Source: Pirellulales bacterium (GTDB lineage: Bacteria; Planctomycetota; Planctomycetia; Pirellulales; Thermoguttaceae). From it: DNA of 64,000 nucleotides. This document shows, one piece after another, positions 1-8,765 of the stretch; position 1 is the first letter of the stretch; each line of letters begins with the position of its first letter. The notes under the pieces are model-generated. The model was given only the letters and a program-made list of their open reading frames with translations, did not search any database and was not told the DNA's origin. The stretch is taken from the NCBI GenBank assembly GCA_016935315.1, contig JAFGRD010000019.1:1-64000 (forward strand). Reading direction: 5' to 3'. A program made the translations under genes and the position numbers.

Positions 1-528
1 GCTCTCGCCGCTCTCAGTGCTCTCGGCAGTGTCGGTGCTCTCGGCAGTGTCGGCATACGAGTCGCTCTCGTCCGTGGAGGCGTCCTCGTAGCCGTTGTCG
101 GAGTACGAATAGTCGTACTGATACGGGTCGTATTCGCAAGAGTAGGTCTCGGCGCCCGCGTCGTCGTCCTCTGTGGTGTCTTCTACGTTCGCAGTGTCTG
201 CTTCCCCCTCGTTCCAATAGGCATCGTCATAGTTGCCGGCGTATCGCGATTGGTACGCGTCGTACTGATAGGAGTAGTCGTCTTCCGCGGTGGAGTCTGC
301 CGCGTAGTCGTCTCCGTTCCAGGGCTCCTCGCCGTCCGTGGCGTAGTCGTCGCTTCCGTCTGCAGCGTTTCCGTGTTGATCTGCCCGCTTCAGAGTGTCT
401 ACGTAGGTTGGTTGTTCAGGGCCAAAATCGGCGGCCGTCTCAGTCTGGCCGTCGGCGGACCCGAGTGCGATCACCGCCCCGCCGAACAGAGCTATTAGCA
501 GTGACAACGCAACGCGAGAGCACCTCAT
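1..528 (-). CDS. Acidic low-complexity secreted protein, N-terminal part (cut by window edge)
   Basis: An open minus-strand frame of 176 codons starts at ATG 528 and runs off the left edge without a stop. A GGAGGA Shine-Dalgarno site lies about 10 bases upstream of the ATG. The first ~25 residues look like a signal peptide (RCSRVALSLLIALFGGAVIA). The rest is dominated by Asp, Glu, Tyr, Ser, Thr and Ala, with recurring DDY, YQYD and TAES runs; the last coding stretch seen repeats a short DTAEST unit. No known domain was recognised. It looks like an exported, highly negatively charged and probably disordered protein. Function is unknown, and the true length cannot be seen here. Confidence 0.7.
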   Translation of the reverse strand, partial: MRCSRVALSLLIALFGGAVIALGSADGQTETAADFGPEQPTYVDTLKRADQHGNAADGSDDYATDGEEPWNGDDYAADSTAEDDYSYQYDAYQSRYAGNYDDAYWNEGEADTANVEDTTEDDDAGAETYSCEYDPYQYDYSYSDNGYEDASTDESDSYADTAESTDTAESTESGES

Positions 529-1065
529 CTTGCAATGTCCTCCCGGGAAAAACCCGACCTGAGTGGGAAAAAAGTGGTTCCATGGCCTGCCCGGCTGCCT
601 GCGACTAAGCTGGGCGGCACCGTTCGATAAGGATATCGGAGGGCAAAGTTTGAGATCATTAGGCAATTGAAGCACTCTCGATAAGATGGCGAGGTTTAGG
701 GCTTTAAGTGGATGCCGGGCCTGAGATGATCTGGTTAAGTTTACGGGAGGCAATGCGAGTCTCTTGGTTCCGTCCGTACGCAACGCAACGGTTCTCAGCC
801 CCCCGAATGGAAAAACAGGGGCGATAGGAAGACTGTGCGGAACAGTCCGACGCAGCCCGATAACTCCTGAATTGACCAGGCAATTAACCTGATTCTCACA
901 TCGAGAGTACATGCCGCCATTCCCCGTCAATGTCCCACGCTACCTGCCTGACGCATTCGCCGAATCTCTCCCCTTTCTGCGGTCATTGGCGTTCAACGGT
1001 GTTGGCCGTCCGGGTATACTTGCCGCCAACGTGGCCCGCCCGACCCTGACCAGTCTTCAGAGCAG
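529..1065. other. Intergenic region between divergent genes
   Basis: This 537-base gap separates two divergent genes. It holds the leader of the left-edge acidic protein and a candidate promoter for the permease. It is more AT-rich than its surroundings around 640-900. No convincing ORF, tRNA or terminator was seen. The short ORFs inside it lack Shine-Dalgarno sites and recognisable products. Confidence 0.5.
992..1020 (+). promoter_or_regulatory. Candidate sigma70-type promoter of the permease gene
   Basis: TTCAAC (992-997), a 17-base spacer and TATACT (1015-1020). Predicted transcription would start about 40 bases before ATG 1066. The -10 is good and the -35 is weak. Confidence 0.4.
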
Positions 1066-2976
1066 ATGCTTCCCGACGCCTGGCATCCTTGGATCAGTCT
1101 GTTGGTCACTGCGGCCGTTTTTCTGGCGATGTGGCGTCGTGGCGGGCCGACCGACCTGCTGTTTCTGGGGGCGCTGGTCGTGGTGACGGTTTGCGGCGTG
1201 ATCACGCCCGACCAGGCCCTGGCCGGCTTTGCCAACCCGGCCGTGATAACCATCGGCTCCCTGTTCGTCGTGGCGGCCGGGCTCCGCTCGACCGGGGTCC
1301 TGGACCAAGTTGGCTACCGGCTGCTGGGCACCGCGCGCACGGCCACGGCGGCCTTGGTTCGGCTGACCTATGTCCTGGTGGGCGTCTCGGCGGTGGTCAA
1401 CAACACGCCGGTGGTAGCCATGTTCGTTCCCGTGGTGCTCGACTGGTGTCGCCGGCGGGGAATCTCTCCCTCGCGGTTGCTGATCCCGGTCAGCTATCTG
1501 GCCATTCTGGGCGGCACCTGCACGCTGGTCGGCACGAGCACCAACATCATCGGCCACGGATTGCTGACCGATGCGTACCAGGTGGAGGCGCAACACGCTC
1601 GCGAAGGCCGGCGGCGCTACTCGCCCGAGTTCCATGCGCAGTTGCGCGGCATGAAGTTCTGGGAAATCGGCCAGGTCGGGTTGCCGTGTGCCCTGATCGG
1701 CAGCGTGTATCTTCTCGTGCTGGGGCGGCGTTTTCTGCCCAACCGCACCGAGCTGATCGAGCAACTCGACGAGCGACGCCGCGAGTATCTGGTCGAGATG
1801 CTGGTCAAGCCCGAGTGCCGGCTGATCGGCAAGACCGTGGAAGAGGCCGGTCTGCGGCATCTGCGCGGGCTGTTTCTGGTCGAGATCAACCGGAGCGGAG
1901 AGGTGATCGCGCCGATCACTCCCAGCGACGTGATTCGCGACGGCGATCGGCTGGTGTTCACCGGCGTGGTCACCACGATCGTCGATTTGGAGAAGATACC
2001 CGGCCTGGTGCCGGCGGCCGACTTCACCTATGCGATTCATCCGCAGGAGCGGCAACAGCGGCACCTGGCCGAGGCCGTGCTGTCCCGGTCGTCGCCGCTG
2101 ATCGGTCGCACGGTTCGCGAGGCCGCGTTCCGGCAGCGATACAACGCGGCGGTGGTTGCGGTCCACCGCAGCGGGGAGCGGCTGCCCAGCAAGATCGGCG
2201 ATATCGAGCTGCAGGCGGGCGACACGTTGTTGCTGCAAACGCAGCGCGAGTTTACCACTCGCTATCGCCACAGCCGCGACTTCTACCTGGTCGCCAACGT
2301 GGAAGGTTCCCAGCCCAGGCGACACGATCGGGCGTGGTTGGCGCTGGCGCTTGTCGTTGCCTTGATCGTCTGGCTGGTGGCCGCCAGCATGCTCGACGAA
2401 GGCCTGGTTCCGTCGGGGCTGGTGTCGCCGGCGGTGGCCGCCATCACCATCGCCGGCCTGATGCTGGCCTGCCGGTGCCTCCGGCCCGACGAAGCCCGAT
2501 CGGAAATCGATCTGCAGGTGCTGGTGACCATCGCCGGGGCTTTGGGTTTGGGCGCCGCGCTGCGCGAAAGCGGGGCGGCCGAGAGGATTGCCGCGGCCCT
2601 GGTCGACGCGATCAGTACGTGTCCTCGCACCGTCTTTCCCTACCTCCTGTTGGCCACGATCTATGCGCTGACGGTGGTGTTTACCGAAACCATCTCCAAC
2701 AACGCGGTGGCGGCCATGCTGTTTCCCATCGCCGTGGCCACCGCCGCCGCCGCCGAACTCAACCCGCGGCCCTTCGTCATGGCCATCCTGCTGGCCGCTT
2801 CGCTCAGCTTCCTGACACCGATCGGCTACCAAACGAACTTGATGGTGATGGGGCCGGGCGGATATCAGCCGCGCGACTACCTGCGGGCTGGCTGGCCGCT
2901 GACGCTGCTGGCGGCGGCCACCGCCATGGTGCTGATCCCGATGTGGTGGCCGTTTGCCCTGCCCGCGCTGCCCTGA
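1066..2976 (+). CDS. SLC13-type anion permease with two RCK_C (TrkA-C) domains
   Basis: A 636-residue inner-membrane transporter of the divalent anion/Na+ symporter (SLC13, CitMHS-like) type. Hydrophobic helices fill residues ~8-225 and ~425-630. Between them lie two soluble TrkA-C/RCK_C modules, about residues 238-318 (IGKTVEEAGLR...GDRLVFTG) and 334-395 (IGRTVREAAFR...GDTLLLQT). The signature loop VNNTPVVAMFVP near residue 123 and the matching TISNNAVAAMLFPIA near residue 545 are the paired SNT/NNT-like anion and Na+ sites typical of the fold. The substrate (sulfate, dicarboxylate or other) cannot be told from sequence. It appears monocistronic, and the next gene starts 97 bases downstream. 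Confidence 0.88.
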   Translation: MLPDAWHPWISLLVTAAVFLAMWRRGGPTDLLFLGALVVVTVCGVITPDQALAGFANPAVITIGSLFVVAAGLRSTGVLDQVGYRLLGTARTATAALVRLTYVLVGVSAVVNNTPVVAMFVPVVLDWCRRRGISPSRLLIPVSYLAILGGTCTLVGTSTNIIGHGLLTDAYQVEAQHAREGRRRYSPEFHAQLRGMKFWEIGQVGLPCALIGSVYLLVLGRRFLPNRTELIEQLDERRREYLVEMLVKPECRLIGKTVEEAGLRHLRGLFLVEINRSGEVIAPITPSDVIRDGDRLVFTGVVTTIVDLEKIPGLVPAADFTYAIHPQERQQRHLAEAVLSRSSPLIGRTVREAAFRQRYNAAVVAVHRSGERLPSKIGDIELQAGDTLLLQTQREFTTRYRHSRDFYLVANVEGSQPRRHDRAWLALALVVALIVWLVAASMLDEGLVPSGLVSPAVAAITIAGLMLACRCLRPDEARSEIDLQVLVTIAGALGLGAALRESGAAERIAAALVDAISTCPRTVFPYLLLATIYALTVVFTETISNNAVAAMLFPIAVATAAAAELNPRPFVMAILLAASLSFLTPIGYQTNLMVMGPGGYQPRDYLRAGWPLTLLAAATAMVLIPMWWPFALPALP

Positions 2977-3073
2977 CCTCGCCCGATCGACCTCGATCGC
3001 GTATCATTGCGTAAAGAGTCCAGCTTGGAGCCCGATCCCCGAATCTGATCCCCCTGGAAGAAGGATCGCCGCG

Positions 3074-4267
3074 ATGAGAAAAGCGTTTCTCCTCTGTACC
3101 GTATCGGCCCTACTGGGTGCCCTGTTGGCCATCGCGCTGTACGACCCGCCCGATAGCGAGCAGAGTTCGGTCGCCCAGGAGGCGGGCAATCCGGAAGCGC
3201 CCGTCGTCATACGCCTGGGTGCCCCGGGCGGCTCGCCGGAGGCGGCCCGACCCTTGACCGCCGAGGAGCTGACGCCGGAAGAGCGCGTCAACGTGGCCGT
3301 CTACGAGGGCGCCAACCGCAGCGCGGTCAACATCAACACGCGGAGCATTCAGACCGATCCCTTCATGATGTTCGAGCGGACCGCCGAGGGCGAAGGAAGC
3401 GGAACGGTGGTCGACGAACAGGGCCACATCCTCACGAATTTCCACGTCGTCGACGGCGCCCGCGAAATCCAGGTCACCCTGTTCGACGGCAGCCGCTACC
3501 GGAGCTACGATGCCCAGCTTGTGGGCGGCGACCCGGGGACCGACGTGGCCGTGCTGAAAATCGAGGCCCCGCCCGAAGTGCTCTTTCCGGTCGTCTTCGG
3601 CAGCTCGACGGGGCTGAAGGTCGGCCAGCGGGTGTTCGCCATCGGCAACCCCTTCGGCCTGGAGCGGACGCTCTCGACCGGGATCATTTCGAGCTTGAAC
3701 CGCTCGCTGCCCGGCCGCCGCACGCAACGGAAGCTGAAGTCGATCATTCAGATCGACGCCGCTATCAACCCGGGCAACTCGGGCGGCCCGTTGCTGGACA
3801 GCCGTGGCCGGATGATCGGCATGAACACGGCGATTGCCAGCAAAACGGGCGAAAGCGCCGGCGTGGGCTTCGCCATCCCCGTGAACACGATCGCACGGAT
3901 CGTGCCCCAACTGATCGAGCACGGGCACGTGATTCGTCCCGATATCGGAATCGAGCGGGTCGTCGAGATGGACCGCGGGCTGTTGATCGGCACGTTGACC
4001 CCCGGCGGGCCGGCGGAGCAGGCCGGGCTGCAAGGCCTCCAAGTCATCCGCCGCCGGGTCCGCCAAGGGATGTTCGTCTACGAGAAACGCTCGCTCGACT
4101 GGGCGGCGGCCGACGTGATCGTGGCGGTCGACGGCGTCCGCGTGCGCACGGTCGACGATCTGCTGACGGTCATCGAGGAGAAGCAGCCCGGCCAGGAAGT
4201 CGCGGTGACCGTCCTCCGCGACAACCAGCAGCGCCAGGTGGGCGTGAAGCTGGTCGCCGGCGAGTAG
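3074..4267 (+). CDS. S1C (HtrA/Deg-like) serine protease with C-terminal PDZ domain
   Basis: A 397-residue envelope protease. An N-terminal hydrophobic segment (residues ~4-22) is a signal peptide or anchor. The trypsin-like domain has the triad His124 (NFHVVDG), Asp157 (GTDVAVL) and Ser236 (NPGNSGGPL). A PDZ domain follows from about residue 290 to the end (GGPAEQAGL ... VIVAVDGVRV). I chose ATG 3074, preceded by GAAGAAGGA, over an in-frame start at 2954 that overlaps the permease gene and gives no signal peptide. The expected role is degradation or chaperoning of misfolded periplasmic proteins. It carries one PDZ domain, unlike DegP, which has two, so DegS/HhoA-like is a closer comparison. 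Confidence 0.9.
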   Translation: MRKAFLLCTVSALLGALLAIALYDPPDSEQSSVAQEAGNPEAPVVIRLGAPGGSPEAARPLTAEELTPEERVNVAVYEGANRSAVNINTRSIQTDPFMMFERTAEGEGSGTVVDEQGHILTNFHVVDGAREIQVTLFDGSRYRSYDAQLVGGDPGTDVAVLKIEAPPEVLFPVVFGSSTGLKVGQRVFAIGNPFGLERTLSTGIISSLNRSLPGRRTQRKLKSIIQIDAAINPGNSGGPLLDSRGRMIGMNTAIASKTGESAGVGFAIPVNTIARIVPQLIEHGHVIRPDIGIERVVEMDRGLLIGTLTPGGPAEQAGLQGLQVIRRRVRQGMFVYEKRSLDWAAADVIVAVDGVRVRTVDDLLTVIEEKQPGQEVAVTVLRDNQQRQVGVKLVAGE

Positions 4268-4340
4268 CGGGGCTGAAGGGCAGCGGCGGCGTGGCTGGAT
4301 TCGCAAGCATGTAGCCGATGCCTGGGTCTACACCACGCCC

Positions 4341-4362
4341 GCTGAGCTCTGGCGGGTTCAGC
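4341..4362. repeat. Short hairpin-forming repeat ending TTCAGCTAC
   Basis: GCTGA (4341-4345) pairs with TCAGC (4358-4362) just before CTACC. Similar small hairpins ending in TTCAGCTAC or starting GGCTGAA occur near 28566-28634 and 55754-55773. All lie in intergenic DNA. Confidence 0.35.
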
Positions 4363-4407
4363 TACCATGCCGTGTGGCGGGGGCCGGGTTGGCGCCATGG
4401 GCGACTG

Positions 4408-5349
4408 TCACGGATCGCTCCCAAACGCCGCTTTGAAGGCATTGGCCACCTCGGGGTGGACGTCGGGATTGATGCCGTCGGCGTCGTAGTCGAAGCCCAA
4501 GGCGTCCAGGTCGTGCTTCAGTTGCACGGTCTCTTCCTCCGGGCCGACCCGCGGCGGAACGTCGCGCGAGAGCGGCACCAGCCAGGCGTTGAGCGTGTGG
4601 CCGCCGTCGACCATCAGGTCGTGTCCGGTGACGAAGTTCGACGCGGCCGACGCCAGGAAGATCGCCGCCCCAAACAGATCCTCCGGCCGCTGGACGTGGC
4701 CCATCGGCGTCAGCTCGCGGATCCGCTGCCGCACCACCACGGGCGTCGAGGCATGCATCGGTGTGAGCAGGTAGCTCGGGCTGATGCAGTTGACGTTGAT
4801 GTTGCAGCGCCCCCATTGGGCGGCCAGCATCCGGGTCATTTGCACGACGGCGGCCTTCGAGGCGTTGTAGGCCGCGTTGCAGTTCGAGATCGTCGCCGAC
4901 ATCGAGGCGATGTTGATGATCTTGCCCTCGATCGGTTGTTGCCGGAGAAACTGCTGGGCCTCGGCCTGGGCACAAAGCCACGTGCCGGTCAGGTTGACGC
5001 CCATCACCTTGTTCCAGTCTTCCAACGCGAACTGTTCGTCGCCCCCGAGAATACCGATGCCCGCGTTGTTGACCGCGATGTCCAGCCGGCCGAATCGCTG
5101 CACCACCCGGGCGACCATGGCCTGCACTTGCGGTTTGTCGGAAACGTCGCAGGCGACAAACAGCGCATCGCGTCCCCGATCCTTGATTTCCTCGGCGGTT
5201 TTCGTGCCGGTGGTCTCGTCCAGGTCCACGATGGCCACGTCGGCCCCTGCCTGGGCCAGCGCCCACGCGCACCCGCGCCCGATGCCCACGGCGCCACCGG
5301 TTACCAGGGCCTTTTTTCCGGTCAAATCGAACAGCGACAAGTCGGCCAT
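4408..5349 (-). CDS. Short-chain dehydrogenase/reductase (SDR family)
   Basis: A 313-residue classical SDR. It has the Rossmann motif TGGAVGIG (17-24), NNAG (94-97) and the catalytic Ser149, Tyr161 and Lys165 (YNASK). The sequence after the core (MVDGGHTLNAWLVPLSRDV...) carries an unusual ~55-residue acidic C-terminal extension. ATG 5349 is preceded by GAGGAGAG and gives the family's usual N-terminus; a further in-frame ATG at 5406 adds 19 residues with no better ribosome site. It is probably a NAD(P)-dependent oxidation of a sugar or polyol (gluconate 5-dehydrogenase-like), but the substrate is inferred only. Confidence 0.88.
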   Translation of the reverse strand: MADLSLFDLTGKKALVTGGAVGIGRGCAWALAQAGADVAIVDLDETTGTKTAEEIKDRGRDALFVACDVSDKPQVQAMVARVVQRFGRLDIAVNNAGIGILGGDEQFALEDWNKVMGVNLTGTWLCAQAEAQQFLRQQPIEGKIINIASMSATISNCNAAYNASKAAVVQMTRMLAAQWGRCNINVNCISPSYLLTPMHASTPVVVRQRIRELTPMGHVQRPEDLFGAAIFLASAASNFVTGHDLMVDGGHTLNAWLVPLSRDVPPRVGPEEETVQLKHDLDALGFDYDADGINPDVHPEVANAFKAAFGSDP

Positions 5350-5417
5350 GGGGCTCTCCTCGGGCAAGGGACATCTCGGGCAAGGGACATCGGTTTCAGT
5401 TGTCACAACGCACCGGG

Positions 5418-6536
5418 CTAGTAGTCGTACCAGAGCCCCAGCCCGAGAAGCTCTTCGTGCGTCCGGAAGAACTGGTACTGATCGCTCATGCCGTTGAAGT
5501 AGTGCATGCCGAACCGCAGCAGGTCGCCGCTATGGCCTCGCCACTGGACGCCGGTCTCCACGGTGAAGTTGCCGCCGTAGTCGAGTTCCTCGCGGATGCG
5601 GCCGTTGAAGGCCACGAACGGGGCCGGGGCACCGCCCAGCGGCTCGGCCGGGCTGTAGTCGACGCCGAACTGGAACTCCCAGGGGCGGCTGCCCCCGTCG
5701 GTGTGAAAGGCCCAGCCTGCCTCGCTGTACAGCCGCACGTCCGGCACCGGCCGCAGGGCCACGCCGAGAGCGAAGGCGTCGCGTACGTAGTTGATCCGGG
5801 TGGCCGCGGGATAGCGGACCATGTACTCATCGCCCAGATGCGAGCTGAGGTGATAGTACGCCAGCTTGCCCTCCCAACGGCCCTCGCGGACGGTCAAGGG
5901 AACGCCCACGCGATAGTCGGCGGAAACCAGGTCGTGGCCGTGCTCAAAGTCCAATCGCGGGAAGGCGGCTCCCTCGAGGTCCAACTGCCAGCCCTCCGGA
6001 TAGGCGATCTCACCGTTGCCGTATCGCAACAGCCCGACGCGCCCGCCCAAGGCGATGTCCCACAGCCAGCCGAGTTCCCGCTCGTAGACCGTTTTGCTGG
6101 CCAGCCGCGATTCCCTGCCCCCGGCCAGGTACGATTTGTACAACAGCCCCTCCGGCAAGACGTGCCAACTCCAGCACTCGCCCGACGGAAACGGCTGTCC
6201 CACGCCGACCATGCTTTGACCCGGTGGCTGGGGGAGGAACCCAGTAGCATCTTGGGCCGGGGGCGGGTTCCAGGGGAGGCCGCCTGCGGGCAGTTGTTCG
6301 TACTGGGTCGGCTGCTGGTGCTGGGTCGGCTGCTGGTACTGGGTCGGCACGACACTGGTCGGCAGGCCGGGGCCGTAGTACCGAACGCTCGCAGTGTCGT
6401 AATTTGGTGACAGTCCGTCGGCGGTCGCCACGATCGGAGGCATGGCCCGGATTTGGGCCGCGGCCGGCGAGGCCCACCCGAACAACAGCAGCCACGCCAA
6501 GAGGGCCGACAGAGACAGACGATTGCGACCAGTCAT
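5418..6536 (-). CDS. DUF1207-like secreted protein (planctomycete type)
   Basis: A 372-residue exported protein. The signal peptide spans residues ~1-28 (LSALLAWLLLFGWASPAAA). A short Gln/Pro region follows with a repeated QQPTQ unit (DNA near 6300-6350, three near-identical 18-base copies). The main domain contains LPEGLLYKSYLAGGRESR and many alternating hydrophobic and aromatic strands, and it ends in the terminal aromatic LGLGLWYDY, as in outer-membrane beta-barrels. I recognise it as probably the DUF1207 family. ATG 6536 was chosen because it gives a clean signal peptide; an upstream start adds 13 basic residues. It is probably an outer-membrane barrel of unknown function. Confidence 0.65.
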   Translation of the reverse strand: MTGRNRLSLSALLAWLLLFGWASPAAAQIRAMPPIVATADGLSPNYDTASVRYYGPGLPTSVVPTQYQQPTQHQQPTQYEQLPAGGLPWNPPPAQDATGFLPQPPGQSMVGVGQPFPSGECWSWHVLPEGLLYKSYLAGGRESRLASKTVYERELGWLWDIALGGRVGLLRYGNGEIAYPEGWQLDLEGAAFPRLDFEHGHDLVSADYRVGVPLTVREGRWEGKLAYYHLSSHLGDEYMVRYPAATRINYVRDAFALGVALRPVPDVRLYSEAGWAFHTDGGSRPWEFQFGVDYSPAEPLGGAPAPFVAFNGRIREELDYGGNFTVETGVQWRGHSGDLLRFGMHYFNGMSDQYQFFRTHEELLGLGLWYDY

Positions 6537-6864
6537 GGCTGGAGGCCTCCGGAATCGGCGAGAAGAGCGGGGCACCGAGGTAGCGGATACCGAGGCGCCG
6601 GAAAGGGGGCGTAGTTTAGCGATTTCGGCTTTGCGGGGGGAGAGGAAAAATGAACTGCCGCAAGTTATTTGCCTGCAATAGTTTGCGGCGAACGGGCCGT
6701 TTCGCGACGTGTCGGGCGAGGCGCGGATTCTTGCAGGCCGCCGGTGGGCAGGTCTGATGCGGCCTTCCTGCCGGGTTGGTAGAATGTGGGCGGTCGCGAG
6801 CCACCTGATGCGGTTTCACGCATTGACTGTGCAAACGTCAGTAATTGGACGAAAGGCAGGAGCC

Positions 6865-7173
6865 ATGGTTGTCTTGGAGTTCAGCATGTTTCCTCTCGAC
6901 AAGGGGGAGAGTGTCAGCCCGTTTGTGGCCAGAAGCCTGGACATCATCGATCGCAGCGGCCTGGATTACCACTGCCACGCGATGGGCACCACCTTGGAAG
7001 GCGAGTTCGATCAAGTGATGGGGGTGGTCAAGCAGTGTTTCGAGGCGATGGCCACCGACTGCCATCGGATCGAGTGTTCCATCAATCTCGACTACCGCAA
7101 GGGCTACACCAATCGGCTGGAGGGCAAGGTCGCCAGCGTCCAGCAGAAGCTGGGCCGCACGGTCAAGCGATAG
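6865..7173 (+). CDS. MTH1187/YqgV-type thiamine-binding family protein
   Basis: A 102-residue small cytoplasmic protein of the UPF0045/MTH1187 (Thiamine_BP) family. It shows the N-terminal strand VVLEFSMFPL, the GESVSPFVARSLDII segment, the glycine-Thr-x-Glu loop MGTTLEGEF and the C-terminal HRIECSINLDYRKG typical of this ferredoxin-like fold. Length matches the family (about 100). ATG 6865 follows AGGCAGGAG. Homologues bind thiamine-like ligands or are thought to do so; the role in this organism is unknown. Confidence 0.82.
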   Translation: MVVLEFSMFPLDKGESVSPFVARSLDIIDRSGLDYHCHAMGTTLEGEFDQVMGVVKQCFEAMATDCHRIECSINLDYRKGYTNRLEGKVASVQQKLGRTVKR

Positions 7174-7187
7174 GCTCGCGCGGCCGT

Positions 7188-7216
7188 TTGGCACGGGTGA
7201 TTGGTCGGGCTATAAT
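7188..7216 (+). promoter_or_regulatory. Near-consensus sigma70 promoter of the glycolate oxidase operon
   Basis: TTGGCA (7188-7193), an exactly 17-base spacer and TATAAT (7211-7216). Expected transcription begins near 7223, which makes the upstream GTG at 7226 an unlikely start and favours a start at or after 7268. It is the best promoter match I found in the window. Confidence 0.7.
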
Positions 7217-7318
7217 GCGGAGAGCGTGTTCGGCGGCCCCGTGAACTGCCAATCGGCAACCGAAAACGTGTTTTGCGAGCTGATTGCGGATCGCCAGGAA
7301 GACCCCATCGAGTTGGCA

Positions 7319-8722
7319 ATGCTCCATTCGCCGGTTGTTCGAGATCTCCGCAGATGTCTGGGCAGCAGGAATGTGCTCTCGGCCCCGTCGGAGTTGGAGG
7401 TCTACGATTGCGACGGCTTCACGCTTCAGCGGCACCGCCCCGACGCGGTCGTGTTTCCCCGCGACGCGGCCCAGGTGGCCCAGATCGTCAAGGCGTGCCA
7501 GCGTCACGCCGTGTCGGTCGTCCCCCGGGGCGCCGGCACGAGCCTGGCCGGCGGCTGCCTGCCGGTCGGCGGCGGCGTGGTCGTGATGCTGACGCGGATG
7601 AATCGGATCGTCGAGATCCAGGTCCGCGATCGCATGGCCGTGGTCGAGGCGGGCGTGGCCAACATCCGCTTGAACCGGGCCCTGGCCGGCACCGGCTATC
7701 ACTTCGCCCCCGACCCTTCCAGCCAGGGCGCCAGCACCATCGGCGGTAACGTGGCGACCAATGCCGGCGGCCCCCATACCTTGAAATACGGCGTGACGGT
7801 CAACCACGTGCTCGGGCTGGAAGCCGTCTTGGGCGACGGATCGATCGTGCAACTTGGCCCCGTCGAGGATCCCGCCGGGCTGGACCTGATCGGCGTGCTG
7901 GTGGGCGGCGAGGGAACGTTGGCAATCGTCACCAAGGCGTGGGTCCGCTTGACGCCCGACCCGCAAGACTACCGGACGCTTCGGGCGGTCTTCAACACGC
8001 TCGACGACGCGACGCGGACGGTCAGCCGGATCATCGCGGCCGGCATCATCCCCGCCGCCATGGAGTTGATGGACCAGGCCATCATCTCGGCGATCGAGGA
8101 GGCGTTCCACTTCGGATTCCCGCTGGACGCCGGTGCGATTCTGATCATTGAAGTCGACGGACCCGTCGCCGGACTCGAGCGGCAGACCGAGCAGATTGTC
8201 GAGTTCTGCCGCGGCTCGGGCGCCCGCGAGGTGCTCCATGCCGCGACCCCCGAGGAGCGGGCGTTGCTCTGGAAGTGCCGCAAGTCGGCCGCCGGGGCGC
8301 TGGGGCGGCTGAGCCCCAGCTACTTCACCCAGGACGGCGTCGTGCCGCGGACCCGGCTGCCGGAGATTATCCGCCATATCCTCGCAATCGGTAAGAAGTA
8401 CGACGTGCGCATCGTCAACGTGGCCCACGCCGGCGACGGCAACGTGCATCCCGTGATGCTGGTCGATGAGCGGGACCCGCAGCAGGTCGAGCGGGCAAAG
8501 GCCGCCGGGCGGGAACTGCTCGAGGAGTGTATCCGCTGCGGCGGAAGCATCACGGCCGAACACGGCATCGGCGTGGAGAAGATCGAATTGATGGACCGGC
8601 TTTTTGCCGAAGAGGACCTGCGGGCCATGGCCCGGGTCCGCCAGGCGTTTGACCCGACCGGGCGGCTGAACCCGGGCAAGGTGTTGCCACCCATGTACAA
8701 CCTGGTCGCCGGACTGAAGTAG
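7319..8722 (+). CDS. glcD: FAD-linked glycolate/D-lactate oxidase subunit GlcD
   Basis: The catalytic FAD subunit, which oxidises glycolate (or D-lactate) to glyoxylate. It has a PCMH-type FAD domain with VPRGAGTSLAGG and DPSSQGASTIGGNVATNAGG, then the C-terminal FAD-oxidase cap with NVAHAGDGNVHP and ITAEHGIGVEK. From ATG 7319 it has 467 residues. The frame stays open to GTG 7226, and GTG 7268 is another candidate that would restore the usual ~45 residues before YDCDGF. The promoter at 7188-7216 argues against 7226. It is the first gene of glcDEF; the next starts 43 bases downstream. Confidence is high for family and moderate for substrate. Confidence 0.9.
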   Translation: MLHSPVVRDLRRCLGSRNVLSAPSELEVYDCDGFTLQRHRPDAVVFPRDAAQVAQIVKACQRHAVSVVPRGAGTSLAGGCLPVGGGVVVMLTRMNRIVEIQVRDRMAVVEAGVANIRLNRALAGTGYHFAPDPSSQGASTIGGNVATNAGGPHTLKYGVTVNHVLGLEAVLGDGSIVQLGPVEDPAGLDLIGVLVGGEGTLAIVTKAWVRLTPDPQDYRTLRAVFNTLDDATRTVSRIIAAGIIPAAMELMDQAIISAIEEAFHFGFPLDAGAILIIEVDGPVAGLERQTEQIVEFCRGSGAREVLHAATPEERALLWKCRKSAAGALGRLSPSYFTQDGVVPRTRLPEIIRHILAIGKKYDVRIVNVAHAGDGNVHPVMLVDERDPQQVERAKAAGRELLEECIRCGGSITAEHGIGVEKIELMDRLFAEEDLRAMARVRQAFDPTGRLNPGKVLPPMYNLVAGLK

Positions 8723-8765
8723 GGGCCTGTCGAAAAAACACGGTCGTTGCGACGGCTCGCTTGCG

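Noticed and set aside
1057-2832. 591-codon minus-strand ORF opposite the permease
   Set aside because: The permease reads through the same DNA with clear transmembrane and RCK_C motifs; the opposite frame has no motif and no ribosome site.
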